Positions 21,007 to 33,103 of a stretch of DNA of 64,000 nt are shown here, piece by piece. The notes under the pieces are model-generated. The model made no database searches and was not told the DNA's origin. It saw only the letters and a program-made list of their open reading frames with translations. Origin of the DNA: Jeongeupia sp. USM3 (GTDB lineage: Bacteria; Pseudomonadota; Gammaproteobacteria; Burkholderiales; Chitinibacteraceae). Location: contig NZ_CP017668.1 of the NCBI RefSeq assembly GCF_001808185.1, forward strand, positions 1,488,001 to 1,552,000, written 5' to 3'. Position 1 is the stretch's first letter, and every line of letters starts with the position of its first letter. Both the position numbers and the translations under genes were made by a program.

Positions 21007-21924
21007 TTATGCGTAGTACCGCTTGGAGAACTCGAGCATGCGCTCGATCGGCAGCCGCGCCGCGTCCATCGCCTCGGGGCTCAGGTAGTCGATCCGGGTG
21101 CCGACGCCGGCCTGCGCCCGCTTCACCGCCTCGATGGTGTTCATCTTCATGTACGGGCACGAATTGCACTGGCAGCCGGCGTAGATCGGCGCCTGGCGGA
21201 TGTCCAGATCCGGCCGCGCCAGCCCCATGTTGTAGAGGATGCCATCTTCGGTCGCGACAAAGATCACCGCATCGGCGTCCCTGTCGAACGATTTCACCCA
21301 GTTGAGCATGCCGCTGGTCGAACCGACGTAATCGGCCTGCTGCAAGACCGGCAGCGGCGATTCCGGGTGCGCGATCAGGTACTTGGCGCCGCCGACGGCG
21401 GCAAAGGCCTCGTCGAGTGCGTTCTGGTTGAACTTGTCGTGCACTTCGCACACTGCCGACCACAGCGGCATATCGTAGCCGTACTGGAAGTTCAGGTAGG
21501 CGCCCATATTGCGGTCCGGCGAGAAGATCACCTTTTTGCCGTCGGCGTACAGATGGGCAATGATGTCGTCGACGTTGCGGCTGGTGACGATCCAGTCGCT
21601 CAAGGCCTTGTGCTCGGCCGAGCTGTTGATGTAGCTGACGTGCACGTAGTCCGCGTGTTCCTCACGCCACTGCTTCAGCGCGGTCACGTCGGTCTGGGTA
21701 ACGAGGCTACAGGTCGAACCGGCGTCGGGCAGGATCACCTCGGCGTGCGGATTCAGTATCTTGGCGGTCTCGGCCATGAAACGCACGCCGGCGAACACGA
21801 TGGTGTCGGCGCCGCACTCCTTGGCATAAAGAGACAGTTCCAGACTGTCGCCGACCTTGTCGGCCATCTGCTGGATCTCGGGCTGGCAGTAGTAGTGCGC
21901 CAGCGTCACGACTTTCTTGCTCAT
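21007..21924 (-). CDS. nadA: Quinolinate synthase
   Basis: A 305-residue [4Fe-4S] enzyme that condenses iminoaspartate with dihydroxyacetone phosphate to quinolinate for NAD synthesis. The start MSKKVVTLAHYYCQPEIQQ at 21924 has GGGGGAAG upstream. The first helix region present in E. coli NadA (about 30 residues) is absent, as in the short NadA class. Candidate cluster cysteines are in GSTCSL, SAVCEVHDKF and the C-terminal QCNSCPYMKMN. Other family motifs include AGVRFMAETAKILNP and HPESPLPV. Confidence 0.93.
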   Translation of the reverse strand: MSKKVVTLAHYYCQPEIQQMADKVGDSLELSLYAKECGADTIVFAGVRFMAETAKILNPHAEVILPDAGSTCSLVTQTDVTALKQWREEHADYVHVSYINSSAEHKALSDWIVTSRNVDDIIAHLYADGKKVIFSPDRNMGAYLNFQYGYDMPLWSAVCEVHDKFNQNALDEAFAAVGGAKYLIAHPESPLPVLQQADYVGSTSGMLNWVKSFDRDADAVIFVATEDGILYNMGLARPDLDIRQAPIYAGCQCNSCPYMKMNTIEAVKRAQAGVGTRIDYLSPEAMDAARLPIERMLEFSKRYYA

Positions 21925-22107
21925 GGTCTTCCCCCATGCAAAACGCCCGGGCTCGCCCCGCGACGGATCGATCAATAGCTACAAGATGCTGATGCGTAAC
22001 GGATTTTCACCGGCACGGCGCGTCCCGCCGCACGGTCATCAGTGGCGCCATCTTACACCTGCACGCCCGTACAACCGCATCCGCACCGGTTTTTTTGCAA
22101 AAAGGTG

Positions 22108-22136
22108 TTGACAGACGGCAACCCCAAAACCATAAT
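22108..22136 (+). promoter_or_regulatory. Sigma-70 promoter of the tRNA cluster
   Basis: TTGACA (22108-22113), a 17-base spacer and CATAAT (22131-22136) form a near-consensus promoter about 40 bases before the first tRNA. A GC-rich stretch follows the -10 box, as at stringently controlled stable RNA promoters. Confidence 0.75.
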
Positions 22137-22176
22137 GCGTTCCTCAGTTGCAGAACACAGCAGCGAAAACGGCGAA

Positions 22177-22252
22177 GCGGGATTAGCTCAGTTGGTAGAG
22201 CGATACCTTGCCAAGGTATAGGTCGAGAGTTCGAGCCTCTTATCCCGCTCCA
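22177..22252 (+). tRNA. tRNA-Gly (GCC)
   Basis: A 76-base cloverleaf: acceptor GCGGGAT/ATCCCGC, anticodon stem ATACC/GGTAT with loop TTGCCAA, anticodon GCC at 22210-22212, T-arm GTTCGAGCC and an encoded CCA end. It is identical in sequence to the copy that follows. Confidence 0.97.
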
Positions 22253-22288
22253 TTCACCGTATTTGTTGGATTGTATTGCCGCTGAAAT

Positions 22289-22364
22289 GCGGGATTAGCT
22301 CAGTTGGTAGAGCGATACCTTGCCAAGGTATAGGTCGAGAGTTCGAGCCTCTTATCCCGCTCCA
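22289..22364 (+). tRNA. tRNA-Gly (GCC), second identical copy
   Basis: Same 76-base sequence as the tRNA 36 bases upstream, with anticodon GCC at 22322-22324 and encoded CCA. Tandem duplication probably reflects demand for GGC codons in this GC-rich genome. Confidence 0.97.
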
Positions 22365-22373
22365 TATTCCAGA

Positions 22374-22405
22374 AAAAGGGAAAGTTAGACGCTTTCCCTT
22401 TTTTG
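22374..22405 (+). terminator. Hairpin after the tRNA-Gly pair
   Basis: Stem AAGGGAAAG/CTTTCCCTT (22376-22384 and 22392-22400) followed by TTTT, ten bases after the second tRNA-Gly. It may partly separate the Gly pair from tRNA-Cys. Confidence 0.75.
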
Positions 22406-22415
22406 TCGCAGTTGC

Positions 22416-22489
22416 GGCGGGGTAGCAAAATGGTTATGCAGCGGATTGCAAATCCGTCTATGCCGGTTCGATTCCGACCCCCGCCTCCA
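22416..22489 (+). tRNA. tRNA-Cys (GCA)
   Basis: A 74-base cloverleaf: acceptor GGCGGGG/CCCCGCC, D-loop with GGTTATG, anticodon stem GCGGA/TCCGT, loop TTGCAAA with anticodon GCA at 22448-22450, T-arm GGTTCGATTCC, encoded CCA. Confidence 0.96.
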
Positions 22490-22493
22490 GTAC

Positions 22494-22521
22494 AAAAGCC
22501 CTGATTATTCAGGGCTTTTTG
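22494..22521 (+). terminator. Hairpin after tRNA-Cys
   Basis: Ten-base-pair stem AAAGCCCTGA/TCAGGGCTTT with a TTAT loop and a short T run immediately downstream of tRNA-Cys. Confidence 0.8.
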
Positions 22522-22571
22522 CTTTTCTGCCGACTGCTGGCGCTGCTGCGGCATGCTACAATCGGCGCCCT

Positions 22572-22656
22572 GCCCCGATGGTGAAATTGGTAGACACAAG
22601 GGACTTAAAATCCCTCGGCGTAAGCTGTGCCGGTTCGACCCCGGCTCGGGGCACCA
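22572..22656 (+). tRNA. tRNA-Leu (TAA)
   Basis: An 85-base class II tRNA with a long variable arm: acceptor GCCCCGA/TCGGGGC, anticodon stem AGGGA/TCCCT, loop CTTAAAA with anticodon TAA at 22606-22608, T-arm GGTTCGACCCC and encoded CCA. The 259 bases that follow, up to the Lrp-type gene, hold no gene that I can support. Confidence 0.96.
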
Positions 22657-22915
22657 CCTTGACTTCCAGACCGTTCCAACGGTGTCCAGCAAGCCCGCAT
22701 AGCCACAGTGCTTGCGGTTTTTTTGTTTCCTGAATGACCATCCTCCCAACCCATCTAGCGATCGTTGCCGGAGAACTCCGGCTTCAAGGGGGAGGGGGCG
22801 AGCCGGAACTCGCTCAGGGCCAGGTCAGGGAACTGTGCTGTCTGAATCCGTTGTAATCCGCTCGCCAGCGTTCGACTGTGGCACGTGCATCATCCCTCCG
22901 TTCAGGTCATCCTTT

Positions 22916-23383
22916 TCACATTACGACGGAGTGCGTCCGCTTGAGACAACGCAGGGCGAACGTTGAACGGCTGTGGCGTATGCCAGGGAGCTTGTACAGC
23001 TTCTGGCGGAGGAAACACTCGTAACCCTCGGTGCCAGCCACCGCCACCTTAATAAGGTAGTCGTACGCCCCGGTGACCAGATAAGCCTCCATCACCTCCG
23101 GAAGTTGGGCCAGGGCCTCCCCGAAACGGTTGAAGATTTCGTCATCGTGACGTTCGAGGGTGACCTCGATGATCACGATGTCCGGCAGCCCCAACGCACG
23201 CTGATCGAGGATGGCTGTGTAGTTGCTGATGACCCCTGCCTCCTCCAGTGCTTTGACGCGATTCCAGCATGGCGTCGACGACAGATTGACCTGTTCGGCC
23301 AGCTTTTGATTACTCAAACGGCCGTCGTTGACCAACAGTCGCAGGATCTTGCGGTCGATCTCGTCCAGCCGCCCATCTTTCAT
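22916..23383 (-). CDS. Lrp/AsnC-family transcriptional regulator
   Basis: A 155-residue regulator. The start MKDGRLDEIDRKILRLLVND at 23383 has a strong AGGAGG upstream. The N-terminal helix-turn-helix (NQKLAEQVNLSSTPCWNRVKALE, spanning about 23-45) is followed by the RAM/Lrp ligand domain (about 65-150) with EAYLVTGAYDYLIKV. It is divergent from the interrupted ThDP-decarboxylase gene and may regulate it in response to an amino acid or related acid. Ligand unknown. Confidence 0.93.
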   Translation of the reverse strand: MKDGRLDEIDRKILRLLVNDGRLSNQKLAEQVNLSSTPCWNRVKALEEAGVISNYTAILDQRALGLPDIVIIEVTLERHDDEIFNRFGEALAQLPEVMEAYLVTGAYDYLIKVAVAGTEGYECFLRQKLYKLPGIRHSRSTFALRCLKRTHSVVM

Positions 23384-23683
23384 CGACCCCCCTCCTGAGC
23401 AATCAACAAAGTGAAGGAAATATCGACCATGAAAATGAATTTTTGAAGAATTTTCTTCTAAAAATACTAAATATTTTAAAAAACAAAGAGAATAATTTCT
23501 ACGATTGAAAGCTAAAGTAATTCTACGCTCACAAGGCGTGAAGACGACTGCTGTGCTCACAAGGCGCAAGAACTACCCCGCCTTCCCAAGTTGCGGGAAG
23601 GCGGGCATACCGGAAGTTGCAAAAGCCTCCGGAATGCGGAAACAGGGCCCCCTCCCAAAGCCTGCCTTCATGGAAATAATTTT
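23384..23683. promoter_or_regulatory. AT-rich divergent intergenic region with repeat motifs
   Basis: This 300-bp gap between the Lrp-type gene and the decarboxylase gene has no gene. It is strongly AT-rich at 23400-23520. GAAGAATTTTCTTC (23445-23458) is a near-palindrome like Lrp-type sites. The 12-mer GCTCACAAGGCG occurs twice as a direct repeat, at 23527-23538 and 23555-23566, 28 bases apart. Both are candidate regulator sites, by inference. Confidence 0.4.
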
Positions 23684-24115
23684 ATGAATAAACTATTTCA
23701 TCCGGTAGAGAGTACAACAGTACGCCGTGGTGCCGAAGTTCTGTTGGAGGTTCTGGCAAGCGAAGGGGTTGAATACATTTTCGGCAATCCGGGGACAACC
23801 GAGCTGCCGCTGATGGATGCGCTACTGCGAACGCCTGACATTCACTATGTGCTGGCACTCCAGGAAGCCTCGGCGGTTGCCATGGCCGATGGCTACGCAC
23901 AAGCGGCAAGGCGTCCAGCATTCCTGAATCTTCATACCGCTGGCGGCCTGGGTCATGGAATGGGCAACCTCATCAATGCCTACGTCTCCCAAACGCCGCT
24001 GGTCGTCACCGCCGGCCAGCAGGACAGCCGTCATACCGTCACCGACCCCCTGCTCTTTGGCGATCTAGTTCGGATCGCCGAGCCTGCGGTGAAATGGGCC
24101 AAGGAAGTCACTAGC
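23684..24115 (+). pseudogene. 5' fragment of a benzoylformate decarboxylase-like ThDP enzyme, split by an IS
   Basis: Residues 1-144 of a thiamine-diphosphate enzyme: FGNPGTTELPLMDAL, the cofactor-activating Glu in LALQEASAVAMADGYAQ and NLHTAGGLGHGMGNL, which match benzoylformate decarboxylase. The coding frame runs straight into the insertion sequence after VKWAKEVTS. Removing the element and one target copy joins this fragment in frame to the one at 25162, giving an intact 564-residue protein. The gene was therefore probably functional until a recent insertion. ATG 23684 has only a weak SD (GGAAA). Confidence 0.85.
24110..24115 (+). repeat. Target-site duplication, left copy (ACTAGC)
   Basis: ACTAGC directly precedes the left end of the insertion sequence and is repeated at 25156-25161 directly after its right end, the mark of a transposition event. 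Confidence 0.85.
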
Positions 24116-25155
24116 TGTGAAGGTTCAATAGGTTGTTTCGGGTGTTCACCCGGAGAAGTTCTGCGAGACTGGAAATCGCCAAACCCCCAGTCACAGAACA
24201 AGACACCGGATGAACACACATAAGAATGCCCGACTGACGTATCTGCGTCGCCTGGAAATGGTTCAGGACATCACCGAGCATGGTTTGTCGACCGCGGCGG
24301 CGGCGGCACGCCATGGCGTAAGCGCGGTCACCACCCGCAAGTGGCTGGGCCGCTATCTGGTCGGCGGCGCGGCTGCCTTGCTCGACAAATCCTCGCGTCC
24401 CGAGCGCTCGCCACGTGCCATTGCGCCCAGCGTTGCCCTGACGATCATCGAATTGCGTCGCAAGCTGTTCCTGCAGGCTCGCATCGCAAGCTATATCGGC
24501 GTGTCCAAAGCAACCGTCAGTCGCGTGCTGCGACACGCAGGGCTATCGCGGTTAAGCGACCTGCAGCCCGCAGAGCCTGTGCAGCGCTACGAGCGCGAAA
24601 CGCCCGGCGAACTGCTGCACGTCGACATCAAGAAGCTCGCCCGCTTCGAGCAGGTCGGCCATCGCATCACCGGCGATCGTCGCCAGAACAGCCGAAACAG
24701 CGGCTGGGAATATCTGTTCGTGGCGATCGACGACCATAGTCGCATCGCCTTCACCCGACTCTACCCCGACGAGCGCCGCGCCAGCGCCATCGACTTCCTG
24801 CGTGCGGCCAACGACTACTTCAAAACGCTGGGCGTACCGCTCCAGCGCCTGATCACCGATAACGGGCCCGCCTTCCGCTCCCATGACTTCGGCCGCGTTT
24901 GCGTTGAACTGGGCATTAAGCAGAGGTTCACCCGCGCCTACCGACCGCAAACCAACGGCAAGGCCGAGCGCTTCATCCAGTCCGCGCTGCGCGAATGGGC
25001 CTACGGCCAAACCTATCAACACTCGGATGAGCGCGGCGCAGTCCTGAGGTATTGGAGTCATTATTACAACTGGCACCGTCCGCATCACGGCATCGGCTGC
25101 CACGTGCCCATGTCCCGTCTCTCAGCAACGAAAAACAACGTCTTGACTCTTCACA
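24116..25155 (+). mobile_element. IS481-family insertion sequence, 1040 bp
   Basis: The element begins with TGTGAAGGTTCAATAGGTTG, and its right end read on the minus strand begins TGTGAAGAGTCAAGACGTTG. These are imperfect terminal inverted repeats with the 5'-TGT typical of IS481. It is flanked by the 6-bp duplication ACTAGC and carries one transposase gene. A hairpin CGGGTG-TT-CACCCG at 24139-24152 sits just inside the left end and may block read-in transcription. Confidence 0.9.
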
Positions 25156-25160
25156 ACTAG
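24210..25160 (+). CDS. IS481-family transposase (DDE)
   Basis: A 316-residue transposase with an N-terminal helix-turn-helix (LSTAAAAARHGVSAVTTRKW) and an rve integrase core. Catalytic acidic residues are seen in LLHVDIKKLARFE (D), LITDNGPAFRS (D) and NGKAERFIQSALREW (E). The length is normal and no frameshift is visible, so it is probably active. The stop codon TAG (25158-25160) lies outside the element, in the target-site duplication. Confidence 0.92.
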   Translation: MNTHKNARLTYLRRLEMVQDITEHGLSTAAAAARHGVSAVTTRKWLGRYLVGGAAALLDKSSRPERSPRAIAPSVALTIIELRRKLFLQARIASYIGVSKATVSRVLRHAGLSRLSDLQPAEPVQRYERETPGELLHVDIKKLARFEQVGHRITGDRRQNSRNSGWEYLFVAIDDHSRIAFTRLYPDERRASAIDFLRAANDYFKTLGVPLQRLITDNGPAFRSHDFGRVCVELGIKQRFTRAYRPQTNGKAERFIQSALREWAYGQTYQHSDERGAVLRYWSHYYNWHRPHHGIGCHVPMSRLSATKNNVLTLHN

Positions 25161-25161
25161 C
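25156..25161 (+). repeat. Target-site duplication, right copy (ACTAGC)
   Basis: Second copy of the 6-bp direct repeat flanking the insertion sequence; it also supplies the transposase stop codon. Confidence 0.85.
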
Positions 25162-26424
25162 GCCGACCAGTTGCCGGTTCTCGTACGCCGCGCCTTCCAT
25201 GATGCGAATGCAGCGCCAGGCGGGCCGGTGTTCCTTTCGTTGCCCATGGATGTAATGGAGGAAATGAGCGCGGTCGGCATTGGCGGATGCTCTACCATCG
25301 ACCGCAGCGCGATTGCCGGATCGCTCCCCGAGCTTGCTGGCTACCTGGCGGCCATTACGCCGGGCCAACTGGCGATCATTGCCGGTGACGAAGTCTATGC
25401 CAGCCAGGCGGCCGACGACGTGGCAAGGCTGGCGGAGACGCTTGGCGCCCCGGTATACGGCTCGTCGTGGCCTTCTCGCATTCCCTTTGCCACCTCACAT
25501 CCGCTATGGGCCGGCAACCTGCCCACCAAAGCCAGCGCCATCGCAGAAACCCTCGGTGCGTATGACGCAATTTTCGCGCTGGGCGGCAAGTCGCTGATCA
25601 CGATTCTCTACACAGAGGGGCCTGCCGTTCCAAGCGGCTGCCAGGTGTTTCAGTTATCGGCAGATGTGCGCGATCTCGGTCGCACCTATGAGACACCACT
25701 CTCTGTCGTTGGCGAGATCAAGGCATCCTTGCAAATGCTCCAATCGCTGCTGGACACAGCCACTTCTCCCCAACGCACAATCCGTGCCGCACAGCTGCAC
25801 CACGCGGCACGGCAGAGGTCAGCCGCACAAAGAGCGCTGGATACAGAAGCGGATGCCGCGATGGATGCGCCGGTGATTTCCCCGCTCGTCGCCGCGCGTG
25901 AGGCCGTGCGTGCCATCGGGCCCGACATAGCCATCGTGGATGAAGCTATTGCCACATCCAGTCATGTACGCAAATTTCTCAATTCCAGCTCGCCCAACCA
26001 GTACTCCTTCTTGCGTGGCGGAGGGCTGGGCTGGGGCATGCCCGCCGCAGTGGGATGTTCACTGGGTCTCGGCCGCCAGCCGGTCGTTTGCCTGGTGGGC
26101 GACGGTGCCGCGCTCTATTCGCCACAAGCAATGTGGACCGCTGCGCATGAAATGCTGCCGGTCACCTTTGTGGTCATGAACAACCGCGAGTACAACGTCC
26201 TCAAGAACTTCATGAAGAGCCAGACGAACTATCTCTCGGCCAGGAGCAATCGCTTCATTGCCATGGATATCGACAACCCTGCGATCGATTACATGGCTTT
26301 GGCCGAATCGTTCGGCCTGCCGGCGCGGCGCGTAACGCGGTCGCGAGACATCGCCGCAGCAATTGAGAGCGGCATTGCCAGTGGCCGCGCCAATGTCGTC
26401 GAAGTGATAATTGGCACCACGTAA
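25162..26424 (+). pseudogene. 3' fragment of the benzoylformate decarboxylase-like ThDP enzyme
   Basis: The remaining 420 residues of the split enzyme: the central domain (QLAIIAGDEVYASQAADDVA) and the C-terminal ThDP-binding domain with GDGAALYSPQ and VVMNNREYN, the GDG-to-NN cofactor motif. It reads in the same frame as the 5' fragment once the insertion and one ACTAGC are removed. A TTG at 25171 could start a truncated product, but that would lack the catalytic Glu, so the locus is expected to be inactive. Confidence 0.85.
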
Positions 26425-26530
26425 ATCAGTGGGGATGTCGGTCTTGCCCTGCCTGACCCTGCCGATGCCCATATTGAAAAATCTTTATTGCAGGCGCCGG
26501 CATTCGGGCAATTTCTGGTATCGTTCCAGC

Positions 26531-26577
26531 GCCTGAACGCGCAGTCATTTCAGGCTTTTTCCGGTTTTCATTTCAGG
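26531..26577. promoter_or_regulatory. Repeat motifs upstream of the Czc-type operon
   Basis: GCCTGAA (26531-26537) and TTCAGGC form an inverted pair, and TCATTTCAGG is repeated directly at 26545-26554 and 26568-26577, 23 bases (about two helical turns) apart. They lie just before the first gene of the metal-efflux operon and may bind its regulator, which is not encoded nearby. Low certainty. Confidence 0.35.
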
Positions 26578-26592
26578 TGGTCCACGCCAATC

Positions 26593-26937
26593 ATGCGGCG
26601 CTTGCTGATGCTGCTCGTCCTGATCCTGCCACTGCATCTGGTGTGGGGCGAGGTATTGGGCACGTCGATGGCAGCGCCGGCGTTCACCGGGGTGCATGCG
26701 CATCACGAGCCGGCCGGTTCGGATGAGCCGGCGGTATCCTCGGCGGCGGTTGATCTGTTCGAGCTCTTCGAGCCGTGTCATACCAGCTGCCACACCGGCC
26801 TCGAGGCGACGGCATATGCGTCCTTCCAGCTCCTGAATGCACAGGGCCGCCTGGCGGAACTGGCTCCCCTCTCCTATCTCCCCCCCCATTTGCCCGGGCC
26901 TGACAAGCCCAACTGGCCCGCTCTTCTCGTTTCCTGA
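26593..26937 (+). CDS. Small exported His/Cys protein at the head of the czc operon (CzcI-like, putative)
   Basis: A 114-residue protein starting MRRLLMLLVLILPLHLVWG, a clear signal peptide; the start at 26593 is chosen for that reason. The mature part has HAHHEPAG and EPCHTSCHTG, potential metal ligands, and a Pro-rich C-terminus (YLPPHLPGPDKP). Small exported proteins of this size (CzcI, CnrX-type) often lead metal-efflux operons and sense or modulate metal response. The resemblance to CzcI is by size, position and composition only. Confidence 0.6.
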   Translation: MRRLLMLLVLILPLHLVWGEVLGTSMAAPAFTGVHAHHEPAGSDEPAVSSAAVDLFELFEPCHTSCHTGLEATAYASFQLLNAQGRLAELAPLSYLPPHLPGPDKPNWPALLVS

Positions 26938-27055
26938 TCACCCATTCGCCGAATTGCCCGCGACCACGCCAGTGGCCGTTGCCTGCGCTCGCCCATAAGA
27001 CTTGGCGCAGGCCTGCGGGGCAATTCCCGGGGCTGTTAAAAACCAGAGAAGAGCC

Positions 27056-28279
27056 ATGAAATTCCCGCGTTTTACTGCGGCGGGCATCGGCTGGGCGCTT
27101 GCCGCCTTTGCCGCGCCGCTTTATGTCAATGCATCGGTCCCTGCCAGCGAGATCGCCGACAAGGCGGAACGGCATTCGGCAAAAGCCGCTGCCGCCCGTG
27201 CAGGCATCGACGATGCCCAGGCCCAGCGTGAACTGGCCGGTGTCTGGCCGAACCCTGAACTGGGCGTCACCTTCGACGACACCGGCACCGAGGACGAGTC
27301 GCGCTCGGTCCAGCTGACCCAGCGTATCGAGCTCGGTGGCAAGGCGGGCCAGCGCGTACGCGTTGCGACCGCACAGTATTTGACCGCCGAAACGGCGATG
27401 CGTCAGGCCGTCGTTGACGTGCGCAGCGAGGCGGTCAAGGCGTTCTATGAACTTGCGCTGGCCGAGTTGAGATTGAGCGAGGCCAAGGCCAGCAACGAGA
27501 TCGCGGGGCAATTCAGCCGCGCGCTGGACAAGAAGCTCGCCGCCGGCAAGGTGCCGCCGATCGATGCGACCAAGGCCAGGCTCCCCGCGCTTGCCGCCGC
27601 CAACGACCTGAAGCATGCCGAGCGCCAGCACCTGCTGGCACAGCGGCGGCTGGAGCTGCTGATCGGGGAAGCCTTGCCGGAGGACAAGCACGCACTGCCC
27701 GAATTGCCGCCCGCCCCGCCGCAGTGGCCGGAAGTGCAGCAGCAGCTCGCGCTGTCGCCGCAAACCCGGCTGGCGCAGTTGCGCGTGGATGCGTCGACGG
27801 CGGAACTCGGGCTGCAGCGGGCACAGCGCTGGCCGGACCTGCAGCTCTCCGCAGGGGTCAAGGAAACGCTGGACACCGGCGAGCGGGGCGGCCTGTTTGG
27901 CGTCTCGATCGACATTCCGCTGTTCAACCGCAACAGCGGCGGCGTTTCCGCAGCCAAAGCCCGGCTGCGGCAGGCCCAGGCCGAACAGCAGGCACAGCAG
28001 CGGGAACGGGCGCTGCTGGTGCAGACGCTTCACGCCGAACTGCTTGATCTGTCCGAACGGCTGCGCCTTTACCAAAGCGAAATCATCCCCGCTGCCGAAG
28101 CGTCCGTCCGGGCGGCGCAAACGGGCTACGACTACGGCCGCTACGCCTTCATCGACGTGCTCGATGCGCAGCGCAGCCTGCTGTCGGCCCGTTCGGAGCG
28201 CACCGGGCTCTGGCAGCAATACCTCGACCGGTCGGCGCAATTCGAGCGCGAACTCGGCGGCAACGCGCCCGGCAAGTAG
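27056..28279 (+). CDS. czcC: Outer-membrane factor of a heavy-metal RND efflux pump (CzcC-like)
   Basis: A 407-residue TolC-family protein forming the outer-membrane duct of the tripartite pump. Start MKFPRFTAAG at 27056 follows AGAAGAG; a signal peptide ends near VNASVP. Two long coiled-coil-rich repeats follow, with ELAGVWPNPELGVTFDDTG and GVSIDIPLFNRNSGG as recognisable CzcC/OEP segments and a late YDYGRYAFIDVLDAQRSLL motif. It is followed by CzcB and CzcA genes in the same direction. Confidence 0.9.
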   Translation: MKFPRFTAAGIGWALAAFAAPLYVNASVPASEIADKAERHSAKAAAARAGIDDAQAQRELAGVWPNPELGVTFDDTGTEDESRSVQLTQRIELGGKAGQRVRVATAQYLTAETAMRQAVVDVRSEAVKAFYELALAELRLSEAKASNEIAGQFSRALDKKLAAGKVPPIDATKARLPALAAANDLKHAERQHLLAQRRLELLIGEALPEDKHALPELPPAPPQWPEVQQQLALSPQTRLAQLRVDASTAELGLQRAQRWPDLQLSAGVKETLDTGERGGLFGVSIDIPLFNRNSGGVSAAKARLRQAQAEQQAQQRERALLVQTLHAELLDLSERLRLYQSEIIPAAEASVRAAQTGYDYGRYAFIDVLDAQRSLLSARSERTGLWQQYLDRSAQFERELGGNAPGK

Positions 28280-28360
28280 GCCGCCCGCTCAAACACGACA
28301 TCAGACATGCAATCCGGTTCGGCTACGGGCCTGCGCCGGATGTGCCACAGGAATGACACG

Positions 28361-32736
<4,376 letters not shown>

Positions 32737-32818
32737 TCGTCCGGGCAAGGCAGCGGCACGACCGTGCTGCTGCCGCCTGCCCGGGTGCAGCGGGTGTCCA
32801 CGCTCTACCCGGCACCAG

Positions 32819-32849
32819 AAAAAAACGCGGCCCGATGCCGCGTTTTTTT
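32819..32849 (+). terminator. Terminator of the czc operon
   Basis: Twelve-base-pair stem AAAAAACGCGGC/GCCGCGTTTTTT with a CCGAT loop, about 80 bases after the czcA stop. The A-tract on the left means it can also act on the minus strand for the CxxC gene that converges from the right. Confidence 0.9.
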
Positions 32850-32880
32850 CTGCCCCGGCGGGTACGGCGCCGGCACGCCG

Positions 32881-33102
32881 CTAGGCGAGTACGTGCCCGA
32901 TCGGCGAGTGGTCGTCGATCTTCATCACCTTGCCGTCGACGACGAGCGACGGCAGCCGGGTCACGCCCAGCGCAAGCGCCTCGGCGGCACGCCGCCGGTC
33001 GAGGCCGAGATCGACGATCTCGACGCCGGCCCCGAGCGATTCGAACACCGCGGCAATCGACAGGCAGATCGCGCAGCCGTCGTGGAACAGCTTCGCCGCC
33101 AT
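32881..33102 (-). CDS. Small thioredoxin/glutaredoxin-like CxxC protein
   Basis: A 73-residue protein, MAAKLFHDGCAICLSIAAVF at its start, with a CAIC redox-type motif at positions 10-13, then LGVTRLPSLVVDGKVMKI, which contains the cis-Pro region of thioredoxin folds. It is encoded one base after the protoglobin stop, so the two are translationally coupled. No signal peptide is visible, so it is probably cytoplasmic. Reductase or disulfide carrier are possible roles; the partner is unknown. Confidence 0.75.
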   Translation of the reverse strand: MAAKLFHDGCAICLSIAAVFESLGAGVEIVDLGLDRRRAAEALALGVTRLPSLVVDGKVMKIDDHSPIGHVLA

Positions 33103-33103
33103 G

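Noticed and set aside
22690..22727. Terminator after tRNA-Leu
   Set aside because: A T run follows GCTTGCGG, but the possible stems (GCAAGC/GCTTGC or CCGCA/TGCGG) are short with large loops, so I did not call it.
25171..26424. Stand-alone ThDP enzyme starting at TTG 25171
   Set aside because: It lacks the catalytic Glu and the N-terminal domain and joins in frame to the fragment before the IS, so it is the 3' half of a split gene.
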